The notes: generated by a model from the letters alone, not told the origin. Counted from the first letter of the stretch, positions 35,052-45,280 are shown. The stretch: DNA of 64,000 nt from Porticoccus sp950063125 (GCF_963973895.1 NZ_CAXBBF010000006.1); one strand, 5' to 3'. Program-made: numbers and translations.

Positions 35052-37073
35052 ATGACTGAACGCCGAAAAATTCTTGTTACCAGTGCCCTGCCCTATGCCA
35101 ATGGTTCAATCCATCTGGGGCATCTGGTGGAATACATTCAGACAGATATCTGGGTTCGTTTCCAGAAAATGCGCGGTCATGAATGTTACTACGTCTGCGC
35201 CGATGATGCGCACGGCACTGCCATCATGCTCAAGGCGGAACAACTCGGCATCAGCCCCGAAGAACTGATCGACCAGGTCCGGACAGAACACCAGCAGGAT
35301 TTTGCAGCATTCCTGATTGACTTTGATAACTACCACTCCACCCATTCTGTGGAGAACCGCGAGCTGTCATCACTGATTTACTCCCGTCTGCGGGACAACG
35401 GCCATATTGCCACACGGGAAATCACCCAGGCCTATGATCCGGAAAAACATCTGTTTCTGGCGGATCGCTATATCAAGGGCACCTGTCCCAAATGCAAAAC
35501 TGACGACCAGTACGGCGATAACTGCGAAGCCTGCGGAGCCACCTATGCGCCAACGGACCTGATCAACCCGGTGTCGGTCATCTCTGGTGCCACACCCATA
35601 GAGAAAGCTTCCACGCACTTTTTTTTCAAGCTGCCGGAATTCAGTGACTTTCTCAAGACCTGGACCCGCGCCGGTCACGTACAGGAAGAGGTGGCCAACA
35701 AGCTCGGGGAATGGCTGGAGGGTGGTCTGCACGAGTGGGATATCAGTCGCGATGCGCCCTATTTCGGCTTTGAAATCCCCGATGCGCCGGGCAAATATTT
35801 CTATGTCTGGCTGGATGCACCAATCGGCTACATGGCCAGTTTCAGGAATCTCTGTGAACGCGAAGGCATCGATTTCGATACCTTCTGGGGCGAACAGGCC
35901 GAAAGCGAGCTGTATCACTTTATCGGCAAGGACATTGTCAATTTTCACGCCCTGTTCTGGCCGGCCATGCTCAGCAGTGCCGGTTTCCGCACCCCCACAG
36001 CGGTGTGCGTACACGGCTTTCTGACAGTAAACGGCAAGAAAATGTCGAAATCCCGCGGCACTTTCATCAATGCCCGCAGCTATCTGGACAATCTCAACCC
36101 GGAATACCTGCGCTATTATTTTGCGGCCAAGCTCTCCTCCGGCGTGGATGATCTGGATCTGAACCTGGACGACTTTATCCAGCGGGTCAACAGCGATCTG
36201 GTGGGCAAGGTTGTCAATATCGCCAGTCGTTGTGCCAAATTTGTCAGCAAGGGTAACGACGGCGTGTTGGCGGCCAGTATTGCGGATAAAGCCCTGTGGC
36301 ACCGGGTTTCGGCAGCTGCCGACAGTATTGCCGACTACTATGAGCAACGGGAATTCGGCAGAGCGATCCGCGAAATCATGTCACTTGCCGATGCAGCCAA
36401 CGAATATATTGCCGCGAAAGCACCCTGGCAACTGGCGAAAGAAGAAGGCCGCGAACAGGAGGTTCAGGACATCTGCTCCCTCGGTATCAACCTGTTCCGC
36501 GCCCTGATGATTTACCTGAAGCCAGTGCTGCCCGCGATGGCGGCAGACGCGGAGACATTCCTCAACAGCCCGCTGGACTGGCCCGCCAAAATTGAACCGC
36601 TACTGAAACACCGCATCGACAATTTCAAACCGTTGATGCAACGGGTAGACCCGGACAGGGTGACCGCCATGCTGGAGGCCAGCAAAGAAATACTGGCGGA
36701 AACGACTTCAGCGCCGCTCTGCGGTCCATTGATGGAAGAGCCGCTGGCGGCGGAAATCGGTTTTGAGGATTTTATCAAGGTCGACCTGCGTGTAGCGCGT
36801 ATTGTGGCGGCAAATGCCGTGGAGGGCGCCGACAAGCTGTTGCAACTGACACTGGATATCGGCGGCGAAACCCGCACGGTATTTTCCGGAATCAAGGCCG
36901 CCTATCAACCAGAAGACCTGGAGGGCAGGTTGACTGTGCTGGTAGCCAATCTGGCACCGCGCAAAATGCGCTTTGGTCTGTCGGAAGGTATGGTGCTGGC
37001 GGCAGGAGACAAACAGGGCATTTATTTGTTGTCTCCCGACAGTGGCGCACAACCCGGGCAGAGGGTCGTCTGA
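35052..37073 (+). CDS. metG: Methionyl-tRNA synthetase
   Basis: A full-length 673-aa class I synthetase that charges tRNA-Met and initiator tRNA. The HIGH-type motif is HLGH in YANGSIHLGHLVEYIQTD and the KMSKS loop is near residues 330-334. A zinc knuckle with two cysteine pairs lies at about 145-162 (CPKCK, CEACG), typical of the E. coli-like form. The C-terminal about 100 residues (DFIKVDLRVARIVAANAVEGADKLLQL) form the tRNA-binding dimerisation domain. Start and length agree with the family. Divergent from mrp. Confidence 0.98.
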   Translation: MTERRKILVTSALPYANGSIHLGHLVEYIQTDIWVRFQKMRGHECYYVCADDAHGTAIMLKAEQLGISPEELIDQVRTEHQQDFAAFLIDFDNYHSTHSVENRELSSLIYSRLRDNGHIATREITQAYDPEKHLFLADRYIKGTCPKCKTDDQYGDNCEACGATYAPTDLINPVSVISGATPIEKASTHFFFKLPEFSDFLKTWTRAGHVQEEVANKLGEWLEGGLHEWDISRDAPYFGFEIPDAPGKYFYVWLDAPIGYMASFRNLCEREGIDFDTFWGEQAESELYHFIGKDIVNFHALFWPAMLSSAGFRTPTAVCVHGFLTVNGKKMSKSRGTFINARSYLDNLNPEYLRYYFAAKLSSGVDDLDLNLDDFIQRVNSDLVGKVVNIASRCAKFVSKGNDGVLAASIADKALWHRVSAAADSIADYYEQREFGRAIREIMSLADAANEYIAAKAPWQLAKEEGREQEVQDICSLGINLFRALMIYLKPVLPAMAADAETFLNSPLDWPAKIEPLLKHRIDNFKPLMQRVDPDRVTAMLEASKEILAETTSAPLCGPLMEEPLAAEIGFEDFIKVDLRVARIVAANAVEGADKLLQLTLDIGGETRTVFSGIKAAYQPEDLEGRLTVLVANLAPRKMRFGLSEGMVLAAGDKQGIYLLSPDSGAQPGQRVV

Positions 37074-37198
37074 TACCCTGGGGCCTGCTCGAATTAACCG
37101 TCGACAGCGACGTCGCCATATCACTAAACGCTATGCCTTATGGCCAAATAAACTAAACAGCTCACGTTTTATGCTTATTAGTCAGTAATGCAGGCCGC

Positions 37199-37204
37199 TA
37201 TAAT
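37199..37204 (+). promoter_or_regulatory. Possible -10 element of the rsx operon
   Basis: A perfect TATAAT about 46 bases upstream of rsxA. No good -35 hexamer is present at the expected distance, so an activator or a weak promoter is likely. Confidence 0.35.
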
Positions 37205-37249
37205 GGCTGGCGTAGACATTATTTCCCATCGCATGCGAGACAGGACGAA

Positions 37250-37825
37250 ATGCAGGAATTTGCCGTCATTCTGATCAGCGCCATCCTGGTGAACAACTTT
37301 GTTCTGGTCCAGTTTCTGGGCCTGTGCCCTTTCATGGGGGTCTCCAACAAGCTGGAGACCGCCATCGGTATGGCCGGGGCTACCACTTTCGTGCTGACTC
37401 TCGCCGCCATGTCCAGCTACCTGGTGAATACCTGGATTCTACAGCCGCTGGGCCTGACCTACCTGAAAACGATTTCCTTCATTCTCGTCATCGCAGTGGT
37501 CGTGCAGTTCACCAAAATGTTTATCGAAAAAACCAGCCCTCTGCTGTACCGGGTTCTGGGGGTATTTCTTCCGCTGATCACCACCAATTGTGCGGTGCTC
37601 GGGGTTGCACTCCAAAATACCGCCAAGGCCCACAACCTGTTCCAGTCCACACTGTATGGTTTTGGTGCCGCCATCGGCTTTTCGCTGGTATTGATCCTGT
37701 TTTCCGCCATGCGAGAAAGGCTGGCGGTGGCCGATGTGCCGACCCCGTTTCGCGGAGCCGCCATCGGCATGATTACCGCCGGCTTGATGTCACTGGCCTT
37801 CATGGGCTTTAGCGGGTTGGTATAG
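37250..37825 (+). CDS. rsxA: Electron transport complex subunit RsxA/RnfA
   Basis: A 191-aa inner-membrane protein with six transmembrane helices, part of the Rnf/Rsx complex that couples electron transfer between NADH and ferredoxin-type carriers to ion movement, and in E. coli keeps SoxR reduced. Motifs: NNFVLVQFLGLCPFMGVSNK, and TTNCAVLGVALQ, in which the cysteine helps hold an intramembrane [2Fe-2S] cluster with RsxE. First gene of rsxABCDGE; rsxB follows after nine bases. Confidence 0.97.
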   Translation: MQEFAVILISAILVNNFVLVQFLGLCPFMGVSNKLETAIGMAGATTFVLTLAAMSSYLVNTWILQPLGLTYLKTISFILVIAVVVQFTKMFIEKTSPLLYRVLGVFLPLITTNCAVLGVALQNTAKAHNLFQSTLYGFGAAIGFSLVLILFSAMRERLAVADVPTPFRGAAIGMITAGLMSLAFMGFSGLV

Positions 37826-37834
37826 GGGTTCTGT

Positions 37835-38467
37835 GTGATTGAGTTGATATTGCAAAACCCTCTGATCGCCGCACTGGTTGCACTGGTGGGGCTGGCATTG
37901 GTATTTGGTGCCGTGCTGGGCTTTGCCGCCATTAAATTCCGCATTGAAGGCGACCCCATCGTCCAACAGATTGACGAACTGTTACCCCAGACCCAGTGCG
38001 GCCAATGTGGCTATCCCGGCTGCAGACCCTATGCCCAGGCTATCGCCAATGGCGATGCGATCAACAAATGTCCTCCTGGCGGCCAAAGCACCATCAATGC
38101 ACTGGCCACCCTGTTGGGAGTCGAAGCGCCCTCGCTCGATGCCGAGCACGGCGAGGAAAATGATGTCAAAACCGTGGCGTATATCCGCGAGGACGAATGT
38201 ATTGGCTGCACCAAGTGTATCCAGGCCTGCCCGGTGGATGCCATTCTCGGCGCGGCCAAGATGATGCACACCGTCATCGCCAGCGAGTGCACCGGTTGCG
38301 ACCTGTGTGTGGAACCCTGCCCGGTGGACTGCATTGATATGATCCCGGTACCCCAGGGGCTGTCTGACTGGACCTGGGATATGCCACCGCCCGCAGAGGA
38401 ACAGATTAAAGCCCAGAGATACCCTGCCGAGATCATCGCCACGGACCGGGGAGACAAGGCGGCATGA
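37835..38467 (+). CDS. rsxB: Electron transport complex subunit RsxB/RnfB
   Basis: A 210-aa iron-sulfur subunit. One N-terminal membrane helix (about 8-28) is followed by a four-cysteine cluster domain (QTQCGQCGYPGCRPYA) and two ferredoxin-type [4Fe-4S] motifs (CIGCTKCIQACPVDA and CTGCDLCVEPCPVDC). It relays electrons between RsxC and the membrane subunits. The GTG start at 37835 has AGGGG nearby; no earlier ATG is available. Its end overlaps the rsxC start by four bases. Confidence 0.97.
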   Translation: MIELILQNPLIAALVALVGLALVFGAVLGFAAIKFRIEGDPIVQQIDELLPQTQCGQCGYPGCRPYAQAIANGDAINKCPPGGQSTINALATLLGVEAPSLDAEHGEENDVKTVAYIREDECIGCTKCIQACPVDAILGAAKMMHTVIASECTGCDLCVEPCPVDCIDMIPVPQGLSDWTWDMPPPAEEQIKAQRYPAEIIATDRGDKAA

Positions 38468-40974
38468 GAAAAGTCTGGGATCTGATCGGCGGCGTCCACC
38501 CTCCGGAAAACAAGCACCAGTCGGTACAGTTACCGATTGACGTTCTCCCCTTGCCGGAAAAACTGGTCATCCCGCTCAACCAGCATATCGGCGCGCCCGC
38601 CAAACTGCTGGTGGCCACCGGAGACCGTGTTCTCAAAGGACAGGAGCTCGCCGAGCCCAGCGGACTGGTCAGTGTCGGTGTTCACGCCCCCACATCGGGC
38701 ACCATCAGCGATATCAGTGAGTACCCGATCCCCCACCCCTCGGGCATGGCGGCCCGCTGCGTCACACTGATTCCCGATGGGAAGGAACAGTGGATTGACC
38801 ATGTCGGCATCGATACGACATACGCCTTTCAGGACTACAGCCCGGCCAAATTACTGGAAATGATCCGCCACGCCGGCATTGCTGGCCTCGGTGGTGCCGG
38901 TTTTCCATCGGCAGTCAAACTGACTCCACGCAAAACCATTACCACCCTGATTATCAACGGATCGGAGTGCGAACCCTATATCACTGCCGACGACATGCTG
39001 ATGCGCGAGCGGGCGGAAGCCATTGTGGAGGGCATCCAGATCCTCAGCTATATCCTGGGGGGACCGGAAGAAGTCCTGATCGGCATTGAGGACAACAAGC
39101 CCGAGGCGCGTGCGGCACTAGAGCCCTTTGTCCGGGACACCCACATTCAGCTGGTCAGTTTTCCCACTCGCTACCCCTCCGGTGGCGAGAAACAGCTCAT
39201 TCAGATCCTCACTGGCCGCGAAGTCCCCAGCGGTGGACTACCCGCCGACATAGGCATTGTCTGCCAGAATGTGGGCACGGCTTTCGCGGTACAAAAAGCA
39301 ATTTATCTCGGTGAGCCACTGATTTCCCGAATTACGACGGTCACCGGACGGGCCTGCTCAACCAACCGGAACTATGAGGTGTTGATCGGAACACCTATCA
39401 CGCACCTGCTGGCCCATAACGGTTTTGACGAAAACAACTGTTCCAGACTGATCATGGGTGGTCCGATGATGGGTTTCACTCTCACCGACCCGGACATACC
39501 TGTCATCAAGACCACAAATTGCATCCTCGCCGCGTCGTGGGAAGAAGCCCCGACCCCACCACCGGCCCAGCCCTGCATTCGTTGTGGCATGTGTGCGGAA
39601 GCCTGTCCCACCAGCCTGCTTCCTCAGCAGCTATTCTGGTATGCCCAGTCCCACAACCACGAGCGGCTGGAAGCCCACAACCTGTTCGACTGCATTGAGT
39701 GTGGCGCCTGTTCCTATGTCTGCCCGAGCAATATCCCTCTGGTGCAGTATTACCGTGCCTCAAAAGGTGAAATTCGCAAACAGGCACAGGAAAAAATCAA
39801 ATCCGATCGGGCCAGAGCGCGATTCGAGTTCCAGAAAGCCCGCAAGGAGCAGGAAGAAATGGCCAGAACCGCCAAGCGGGAAGCCCGCAAGCAGGCGGCT
39901 GAACAGGCCAAGGCCATGACTGCCGGGCGCGGCGACAAACCCCAGGAAAGCGAAGACATTGTCAAGACCGCAATGGCACGTGCAGCCGAGCATCAGGCCT
40001 CTCCCGCAGAGCAGCAGGCCAGACTGGAGCGCAGCATTGCCCGCGCAGAAAGTCATTTGCACTCAGTTGAGAAACGGCTGGAGACCATCCGCAAGGAAGG
40101 CACGGAGCAGCAACAGGAACAGGCCCTGGCGGCCGTGGAAGATGCCCGGCGAAGACTTGAGGACGCCCGCAGCAAACGGGCACAGCTCGACAATACTGCA
40201 GGGGCATCGGATACCGATAAAGTGATGGAACGGCTACAGGCCAGCCCCAAGGATACTCTGGAAAAGAAAATTGCCAGCTGCAAGGAACGGATTGCGGTCA
40301 CCCGGCAGAAGATTGCCGACAGCGATGATGAGACGCTGAAGGCTGCCCTGACAAGCGGTCTTGAGAAGCAACAGGCCAAACTGGCCGACGCACAGCAGGC
40401 GCTGGCGGCACTCCCGGACAATGCGTCCGGCACGCCCGTCACTCAGCAAACTACCGATGCGGCAGCTAACGCGATTGCACGGGCTCAGGCCCGCGCAGCG
40501 GCCACCCGCGATCTCCCGGCAGAGGAACAGCTCCGTCAGTCAGTGGTTGCCCTGGAGGGACGCATTGAGAAAGCCAAAGCAAAACTGGACGAGGCACGGG
40601 CCAGCGAGTCAGAGCACGTCAATGCCCTGCAGGCTGGCCTGGAGAAATTACAGAACAAGCTACTGGACGCACAACAGCAACTGAATACCGTCACTGCCCA
40701 GCCATCGACTGCCGATGACGACAGCGCTGATGCGGCCTCATCGGCCATAGCCCGCGCACAGGCACGGGTGGCAGAACTGGCCAGCATGTCCGAAGAGGAT
40801 AAACTGCGCGAAACTGTCACCTCCCTGAAAAGCCGACTGGAAAAAGCACGTATCAAACTGAGAGAAGCGGAAGCAGAGCGCTCCGAACATGTGGACAGCC
40901 TGCGTACCGCTGTTGAAAAGCTGCAGGTCAGACTGACCGAAGCCGAGCAACAGCTCGCCGAATATCACCCTTGA
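38464..40974 (+). CDS. rsxC: Electron transport complex subunit RsxC/RnfC with long repetitive C-terminus
   Basis: An 836-aa subunit that binds FMN and NADH and two [4Fe-4S] clusters. The GLGGAGFPSAVK flavin/NADH motif is near residue 140; cluster motifs are CIRCGMCAEACP near 376 and CIECGACSYVCPSN near 415. From about 455 the protein becomes an Ala/Glu/Lys/Arg/Gln-rich coiled-coil extension of about 380 residues with repeats: IARAQARAAA and SAIARAQARVAE modules are 91 residues apart. Such tails of variable length are known in gammaproteobacterial RsxC, but this one is long. Embedded in the rsx operon. Confidence 0.96.
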   Translation: MRKVWDLIGGVHPPENKHQSVQLPIDVLPLPEKLVIPLNQHIGAPAKLLVATGDRVLKGQELAEPSGLVSVGVHAPTSGTISDISEYPIPHPSGMAARCVTLIPDGKEQWIDHVGIDTTYAFQDYSPAKLLEMIRHAGIAGLGGAGFPSAVKLTPRKTITTLIINGSECEPYITADDMLMRERAEAIVEGIQILSYILGGPEEVLIGIEDNKPEARAALEPFVRDTHIQLVSFPTRYPSGGEKQLIQILTGREVPSGGLPADIGIVCQNVGTAFAVQKAIYLGEPLISRITTVTGRACSTNRNYEVLIGTPITHLLAHNGFDENNCSRLIMGGPMMGFTLTDPDIPVIKTTNCILAASWEEAPTPPPAQPCIRCGMCAEACPTSLLPQQLFWYAQSHNHERLEAHNLFDCIECGACSYVCPSNIPLVQYYRASKGEIRKQAQEKIKSDRARARFEFQKARKEQEEMARTAKREARKQAAEQAKAMTAGRGDKPQESEDIVKTAMARAAEHQASPAEQQARLERSIARAESHLHSVEKRLETIRKEGTEQQQEQALAAVEDARRRLEDARSKRAQLDNTAGASDTDKVMERLQASPKDTLEKKIASCKERIAVTRQKIADSDDETLKAALTSGLEKQQAKLADAQQALAALPDNASGTPVTQQTTDAAANAIARAQARAAATRDLPAEEQLRQSVVALEGRIEKAKAKLDEARASESEHVNALQAGLEKLQNKLLDAQQQLNTVTAQPSTADDDSADAASSAIARAQARVAELASMSEEDKLRETVTSLKSRLEKARIKLREAEAERSEHVDSLRTAVEKLQVRLTEAEQQLAEYHP

Positions 40975-40986
40975 CCGGACCCCGCT

Positions 40987-42054
40987 ATGGCGTTGCTTAA
41001 AATCACATCACCTCATGCGCACACGGCCCAGAGTACGGCCTCGGTGATGCGGCTGGTACTGCTCGCGACCATTCCCGGTCTGATCGCACTGACCCTGTTT
41101 TTCGGCTGGGGCTCAGTGATCAATATTCTGCTGGCAGGCTCCGTAGCCGTACTCTGTGAAGCTGCGGTGATGCGCCTTCGCAAGCGCCCGGTGATGTTTT
41201 ATCTGAGCGACAACAGTGCATTGGTCACCGCCGTACTGCTGGGGCTGGCCCTGCCGCCCCTGGCACCCTGGTGGGTGGTCGTTGTCGGCACCAGCTTCGC
41301 TATCCTGATCGCCAAACACCTCTACGGCGGACTGGGCTATAACCCGTTTAACCCCGCCATGGTGGGCTACGTGGTGCTCCTGATTTCCTTTCCCGTGCAG
41401 ATGACCGCATGGCCGGCACCACTACCGCTGTATGCAGAGGGCGTCTCTCCGCCAGGGTTCCTGGCCTCATTACAAATCGTCCTTGGACTGCCCGGCGCTG
41501 GAACGGTGGACGCCTTTACCGCTGCAACGCCACTGGACACCCTCCGTCAGAACAGCGGTCTGCTGATCGCCCAACTGTACGAACAGGATCCTCTGTTCAG
41601 TCTCGCCCGCTGGGCCGGGGCCGGTTGGGAGTGGGTCAACCTGGGCTTTTTACTGGGGGGCTGTTTTTTACTGTATCGCCGGGTATTTACTTGGCACGGC
41701 CCGGTTGCCATGCTGGCCAGTCTCAGTCTCTGTGCAGCGCTGTTTTATGACGGTGGCAGCTCCGCCAGTCATGGCTCACCCCTCATGCACCTGCTCTCTG
41801 GGGGCACCATGCTGGGCGCTTTCTTTATTCTGACCGACCCGGTCAGTTCCGCCACCAGTAACCGTGGCCGACTGATTTTCGGTGCGCTTATCGGGGTGCT
41901 GATATTCATTATTCGCAGTTGGGGCAGCTATCCGGACGCCGTGGCTTTCGCGGTGTTATTGATGAATTTTGCCGCACCCCTGATTGACAATTACACGCTG
42001 CCCCGAACCTATGGCCACAAAAAATCCCGCCGGGCTACGGAGAAAAAGGAATGA
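40987..42054 (+). CDS. rsxD: Electron transport complex subunit RsxD/RnfD
   Basis: A 355-aa membrane subunit with about nine transmembrane helices, homologous to NqrB. The flavinylation region is FTAATPLD near residue 180, where the threonine carries covalent FMN in the family. SDNSALVTAVLLGLALPP and GYNPFNPAMVGYVVLL are further signatures. It starts 12 bases after rsxC and overlaps rsxG by four bases. Confidence 0.96.
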   Translation: MALLKITSPHAHTAQSTASVMRLVLLATIPGLIALTLFFGWGSVINILLAGSVAVLCEAAVMRLRKRPVMFYLSDNSALVTAVLLGLALPPLAPWWVVVVGTSFAILIAKHLYGGLGYNPFNPAMVGYVVLLISFPVQMTAWPAPLPLYAEGVSPPGFLASLQIVLGLPGAGTVDAFTAATPLDTLRQNSGLLIAQLYEQDPLFSLARWAGAGWEWVNLGFLLGGCFLLYRRVFTWHGPVAMLASLSLCAALFYDGGSSASHGSPLMHLLSGGTMLGAFFILTDPVSSATSNRGRLIFGALIGVLIFIIRSWGSYPDAVAFAVLLMNFAAPLIDNYTLPRTYGHKKSRRATEKKE

Positions 42055-42737
42055 GCATGGCCTCACTGGTCAGGTCCATCAGCTTCAACAGCCTGCTGTT
42101 GGGCCTGTTTGCCCTGATTACTGCAACGCTGCTATCCGTCACCTACCTCGGGACGGAGGAACCCATCGCCGAGGCCAAGCGGGAGGTAGCCAAGCGTGCC
42201 CTACTGGAAATCGTCCCGCTGGACAGACACACCAATAATTTGCTGGTGGATACCGTGGCCATCCCCGCTGAATTCTGGCCAATGCTCGGGGTCGAAGAGG
42301 GCCTAGCCAACATCGCCCGCCAGGGTGATGAGCCGGTCGCCGTCATACTGCCCTCTGTAGCCGGGGATGGTTACAGTGGCGACATTCAGATGATTATCGG
42401 TATCAACATGGATGGTACAGTGGCTGGGGTTCGAGTGATTTCACACCGGGAAACACCCGGCCTGGGGGATAAGGTCGATCTGAACAAGAGTGACTGGATT
42501 CTGGGCTTCAACGGCAAATCACTTCGCAACCCGACCCCTGACAAATGGAAAGTGAAAAAAGACGGCGGAAATTTCGACCAGTTCACCGGCGCCACCATCA
42601 CCCCCCGGGCCGTGGTTAATCAGGTGCGCAAGTCCCTGCAATATTTTAAGGAAAACCGGGAGCAACTCCTGAAAGCCGCTCAACGGCCTGTTTCGAACCC
42701 ACCACCAGCAAAAGAGGATGCCAAAAATGGCGGATGA
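42051..42737 (+). CDS. rsxG: Electron transport complex subunit RsxG/RnfG
   Basis: A 228-aa periplasm-facing subunit with one N-terminal transmembrane helix. The covalent FMN attachment motif is TGATITPRAVV (Thr in [S/T]GAT) near residue 180. GVRVISHRETPGLGDKV is the usual signature of the NqrC/RnfG fold. It overlaps rsxD by four bases at its start and rsxE by 20 bases at its end, ensuring coupled translation. Confidence 0.96.
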   Translation: MSMASLVRSISFNSLLLGLFALITATLLSVTYLGTEEPIAEAKREVAKRALLEIVPLDRHTNNLLVDTVAIPAEFWPMLGVEEGLANIARQGDEPVAVILPSVAGDGYSGDIQMIIGINMDGTVAGVRVISHRETPGLGDKVDLNKSDWILGFNGKSLRNPTPDKWKVKKDGGNFDQFTGATITPRAVVNQVRKSLQYFKENREQLLKAAQRPVSNPPPAKEDAKNGG

Positions 42738-43443
42738 GACCAGCTATCGCGAGATTACCCGCAATGGCCTGTGGACAAACAATGCTGCACTGGTTCAGTT
42801 ACTTGGCCTTTGCCCCTTACTGGCCGTCACCGGGTCAGTGGTCAATGCCCTGGGTTTGGGTCTTGCCACCATGCTGGTATTGGTAGGCTCGAATATTGTC
42901 GTGTCAATGATTCGCCACCGGGTTTCCGAAGCGGTCAAAATTCCGGCTTTTGTCATGATTATTGCCACATTTACCACCTGCACGGAATTGCTGATGCAGG
43001 CATTCACCTATGAACTGTATGTCATTCTGGGTATTTTTATCCCGTTGATTGTCACCAATTGTGCCATCCTCGGACGCGCTGAAGCATTTGCCAGCAAGAA
43101 CCCTGTGGGGGCCTCTGCACTGGATGGACTGATGATGGGTGCCGGTTTCGGGCTGGTGCTGCTTGCAATCGGGGCTATCAGGGAAATTCTGGGCAGTGGC
43201 ACTCTGTTTGCCAACATGCACCTGCTGTTTGGCCCCATAGCGGAAACTTGGGCCTTGCAGTTATTTGGCAATGGTTACGGGTTTCTCGTGATTATCCTGC
43301 CTCCCGGTGCTTTTCTGGTGGCCGGCATGCTGATCGCCCTGAAAAATGTCATCGACGGGCGTATTGAGCGACGCAGGATGATGCGCCAGTTACCGGTCAC
43401 CAAAGGCGCCAAACGGGTGAGAACTACCGGTGCAATCAGCTGA
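42718..43443 (+). CDS. rsxE: Electron transport complex subunit RsxE/RnfE
   Basis: A 241-aa protein with six transmembrane helices, paralogous to RsxA and paired with it in the membrane. Motifs: NGLWTNNAALVQLLGLCPLLAVT and PLIVTNCAILGRAEAFA, in which the cysteines complete the intramembrane cluster. The start overlaps rsxG. It is the last gene of the operon here. In many enterobacteria and pseudomonads nth follows; here a ThDP enzyme follows after 112 bases, so the usual rsxE-nth link is broken. Confidence 0.96.
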   Translation: MPKMADETSYREITRNGLWTNNAALVQLLGLCPLLAVTGSVVNALGLGLATMLVLVGSNIVVSMIRHRVSEAVKIPAFVMIIATFTTCTELLMQAFTYELYVILGIFIPLIVTNCAILGRAEAFASKNPVGASALDGLMMGAGFGLVLLAIGAIREILGSGTLFANMHLLFGPIAETWALQLFGNGYGFLVIILPPGAFLVAGMLIALKNVIDGRIERRRMMRQLPVTKGAKRVRTTGAIS

Positions 43444-43555
43444 GGTTGTTTGCCAAAACCGGATGGCAGGGAACAACGCTACACTACCACGTTGACTCGG
43501 GCCCGCGCGTCTCATAGCATCAAGCCGTTGCAGTTCAGGATATCTGGGGAGACGA

Positions 43556-45280
43556 ATGAAAAAGACCGGCGCCTGGCTCACCCGGTACGCACTGGAACAG
43601 ATTGGTGTCACACACACCTTCGGGATACCCGGTTTTCACAATACGGCTATTTATACTGAACTCCAACAGTCCGACACTATCACCCCCTCCCTGGTGACCC
43701 ACGAGGCTTCAGCTGCTTTCATGGCCGATGCCATCAGTCGTACAACCAGGTCGATTGGCACACTGCTGGTTATCCCCGGTGCCGGCGTCACCCATGCAGC
43801 AAGCGGTATTGGAGAAGCGTTTCTCGGCGGCATTCCAATGCTGGTCATTGCCGGTGGTATTGATTACCAGACCAATCACCGTTTTCAGCGACAGGATATC
43901 GACCACCGTGCCCTGTTGACGCCGATCACCAAAGCAACCTTTCTGGTAGAACACCTCTCGGACATTGTGCCCACCATTTTTGAGGCCTACCGCACTGCAA
44001 TAGAAGGGGAGCCCGGCCCGGTATTTGTGGAAATTCCGGTTAATCTGCAAACCCACAGCATCGATAACGGGTCCCTGCCCGTTTTCGATGGGCATCGCAT
44101 CACCCCCCCACTGGATATGGCCGCCATCGAGCTGGCCGCCGAGATGCTGGCAAAGGCCGAACATCCGGGAATCTTGATTGGCTGGGGTGCTCGCGAAGCA
44201 AGTGAGTCAATACAGGCATTGGCGTCCCACCTGAATGCCCCGGTTGCGACTACCCTGCAGGGGCTGAGCGTGTTTCCCGCCAATCATCCCCTGCATACCG
44301 GCATGGGCTTTGGCCCCGCTGCAGTACCAGCGGCACAACACGCCTTTGCCAACTGTGACTGTCTGTTGGCAATCGCTACCCGTTTTTCGGAAATACCCAC
44401 CGGCAACTACGGTCTCAACATGCCGGATGCCTTGATCCATGTGGATATAAACCCGGCGGTATTCAATGCCAATTACCCGGCAAAGCAGACTCTGCTTGGC
44501 GATGCGGCCGACGTGGCTGCAGCACTGACAGAGGCCATCAATAAACATGTACCGACTTCAGCCCCTGACAACACATTGCTCACAAAAATCGCTACCGACA
44601 AGCGGAACTATCTGGCTGACTGGCAGAAACAATCCGGAAAGCGGGTCAACCCGGCCCGTTTTTTTACCGCGCTTAGACAGCACATGCCTGATGATGCACT
44701 GGTGGCCTGCGACGATGGCAACCACATGTTTCTGGCTGCGGAACTGTTGCCGATTCATCAACCCGGTGGGTTTATCTGTCCCGGCGATTTCAATGCCATG
44801 GGGTATGGTGTGCCCGCAGCCAACGCACTGAAAATGGCCCATCCACAGTGCACAGTCATCGGCCTGGTGGGTGACGCCGCGATGATGATGACGGGAATGG
44901 AAGCGCTCACTGCCAGCAAGTACCAGCTCGGGGTCATTTACTGCCTGTTCAACGATGGAGAGATATCTGGCGAGATCCGACAACTCCCCGGTCAGGTAAC
45001 ACAGATGATCAAGCTCGGTGAAGCGGACTGGGTGTCTTTTGCGCATGCCATCGGTTGTGAATACGTGACCATTGAAGACAACGACGACATTGAATCGGCC
45101 CTCGATACGGCATTTTCTCTGGCGACAGAAAACAGGCCGGTGATGATTGACATCCTCATTGATTACAGCCGACAGAGTGCCTTCAGTGAAGGCATCCGGG
45201 CAACCCGCCCAAAACACTTTGCCTATCCATCGAAGGCCAGAATGTTTGCCCGCGCCCTGAAAGAAAAAATTATTGGCTGA
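43556..45280 (+). CDS. ThDP-dependent acetolactate-synthase-like enzyme
   Basis: A 574-aa enzyme of the acetolactate synthase/benzoylformate decarboxylase superfamily. The N-terminal PYR domain has the catalytic Glu in THEASAAFMADA. The central domain resembles the FAD/nucleotide-type domain. The C-terminal PP domain has the ThDP-Mg motif GDAAMMMTGMEALTASK...FNDGE. The PGAGVTHAASGIGEAF stretch is typical of the superfamily. It is not clearly IlvB: no small subunit is adjacent and the length and details differ. It lies 97 bases before a DASS carboxylate/sulfonate transporter, so a 2-keto acid or related anionic substrate is likely but not identified. Confidence 0.85.
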   Translation: MKKTGAWLTRYALEQIGVTHTFGIPGFHNTAIYTELQQSDTITPSLVTHEASAAFMADAISRTTRSIGTLLVIPGAGVTHAASGIGEAFLGGIPMLVIAGGIDYQTNHRFQRQDIDHRALLTPITKATFLVEHLSDIVPTIFEAYRTAIEGEPGPVFVEIPVNLQTHSIDNGSLPVFDGHRITPPLDMAAIELAAEMLAKAEHPGILIGWGAREASESIQALASHLNAPVATTLQGLSVFPANHPLHTGMGFGPAAVPAAQHAFANCDCLLAIATRFSEIPTGNYGLNMPDALIHVDINPAVFNANYPAKQTLLGDAADVAAALTEAINKHVPTSAPDNTLLTKIATDKRNYLADWQKQSGKRVNPARFFTALRQHMPDDALVACDDGNHMFLAAELLPIHQPGGFICPGDFNAMGYGVPAANALKMAHPQCTVIGLVGDAAMMMTGMEALTASKYQLGVIYCLFNDGEISGEIRQLPGQVTQMIKLGEADWVSFAHAIGCEYVTIEDNDDIESALDTAFSLATENRPVMIDILIDYSRQSAFSEGIRATRPKHFAYPSKARMFARALKEKIIG

